In this document: positions 42,473-42,766 of the stretch, in pieces
Layout: every line of letters starts with the position of its first letter
How positions within the stretch are numbered: position 1 is the first letter of the stretch
IMG/VR virus record: IMGVR_UViG_3300017967_000057
Location: 1-42,766 of that record
From: a virus
Length of the DNA stretch: 42,766 nt
Strand: one strand, 5' to 3'
The notes under the pieces: model-generated
Database searches by the model: none
Told to the model about the DNA's origin: nothing
The model's input: only the letters and a program-made list of their open reading frames with translations
Program-made: the position numbers and the translations under genes

Positions 42473-42766
42473 CTAAAACAAAATCTGTGTTCTTGCTTGA
42501 ACGATATTCAAATCACCACCGGGAGCAATGTCAGCCCAAACGTAGTTTAGTGAAATCTTCAGGTTCTTTCGATAGAACCAGTTGACGCCTGCTGTCACAT
42601 TCTTCTCAGTTCCACCACGAATATCATTGTCATTTGCGTCAAGATATGAGAAGCGTGTTGCGACTTGCCAAGCTCCGATCTTCTTATCGAGTGGATCGAC
42701 TCGGTTATTGAACTTGCCGAGATTTCGATTATAGTTTCGATGTTCTCCAGTTAGATAATAACTAGC
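42473..42766 (-). CDS. Phosphate-selective porin O/P, C-terminal end (cut by window edge)
   Basis: Only the last 97 codons are present; I translated them from the edge in frame to TAG at 42473. The product shows Porin_O_P (OprP/OprO) C-terminal features: YYLTGEHRNYNR, GAWQVATRFSYLDANDNDIR, GGTEKNVTAGVNWF, then alternating strands and a terminal phenylalanine (ILF), the signal for outer-membrane barrel insertion. Such porins pass phosphate or polyphosphate across the outer membrane. Its stop overlaps the pstS ribosome site and lies 9 bases before pstS, so the two are co-transcribed. The promoter and N terminus are beyond the window. Confidence 0.88.
   Translation of the reverse strand, partial: ASYYLTGEHRNYNRNLGKFNNRVDPLDKKIGAWQVATRFSYLDANDNDIRGGTEKNVTAGVNWFYRKNLKISLNYVWADIAPGGDLNIVQARTQILF

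Noticed and set aside
41799-42476. A 225-codon plus-strand open frame across pstS
   Set aside because: It is an antisense shadow of a clear pstS and has no protein-like motifs.
1-42766. tRNA genes, CRISPR arrays, insertion sequences, integrase or attachment sites
   Set aside because: Reading the sequence showed no cloverleaf, repeat-spacer or transposase/integrase signal; coding density leaves almost no room for them.

Overview
This window is part of the late (virion-structure) region of a T4-like contractile-tailed phage (myovirus), most like the marine T4-like phages. Every gene I can support lies on the minus strand, so transcription runs from the high-numbered end to the low-numbered end. 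Genes are packed with almost no spacers. Many neighbours share the pentamer TAATG (stop and start overlapping by one base) or ATGA, which suggests coupled translation. No stretch over 300 bases lacks a gene. I see no tRNA, rRNA, CRISPR array, insertion sequence or integrase.

Right end (about 42766 to 41421): an accessory phosphate module. It holds the C-terminal 97 residues of an OprP/OprO-type phosphate-selective porin, then a complete secreted PstS phosphate-binding protein. A strong intrinsic terminator closes the module. Both proteins look proteobacterial and imply a Gram-negative host living under phosphate limitation, probably a marine proteobacterium. The host assignment is inference.

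Middle (41405 to 18829): head completion nuclease gp4, a conserved unknown, a tail-tube-like baseplate protein, gp26, gp51, tape measure gp29, gp48, gp53, gp27, a P-loop kinase-like protein, then a gp5 spike split over two genes (OB part and beta-helix part) around an unrecognised 475-residue protein. These are followed by gp25, gp6 and a giant gp7 of 2643 residues carrying LamG, jelly-roll repeat and beta-propeller-like regions. They build the baseplate hub, wedges and tail-tube start.

Left part (18775 to 1): gp8, a 2358-residue DUF4815 baseplate/adhesin protein, a small coiled-coil protein, a 1489-residue tail fibre with its probable assembly chaperone, a small beta-rich protein, neck proteins gp13 and gp14, tail terminator gp15, small terminase gp16, an unexpected protein ending in a PEP-CTERM-like sorting signal, and the ATPase half of large terminase gp17, cut by the window edge.

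Regulation: T4-type late promoters (CATAAATA) stand just before gp25 and gp8, the only two genes here that start with TTG and GTG. A weaker GCTAAATA sits between the phosphate-module terminator and gp4, placed so that its transcript would begin at the gp4 start codon.

The two most unusual items are the porin+pstS pair and the PEP-CTERM-like gene inserted between the two terminase genes.
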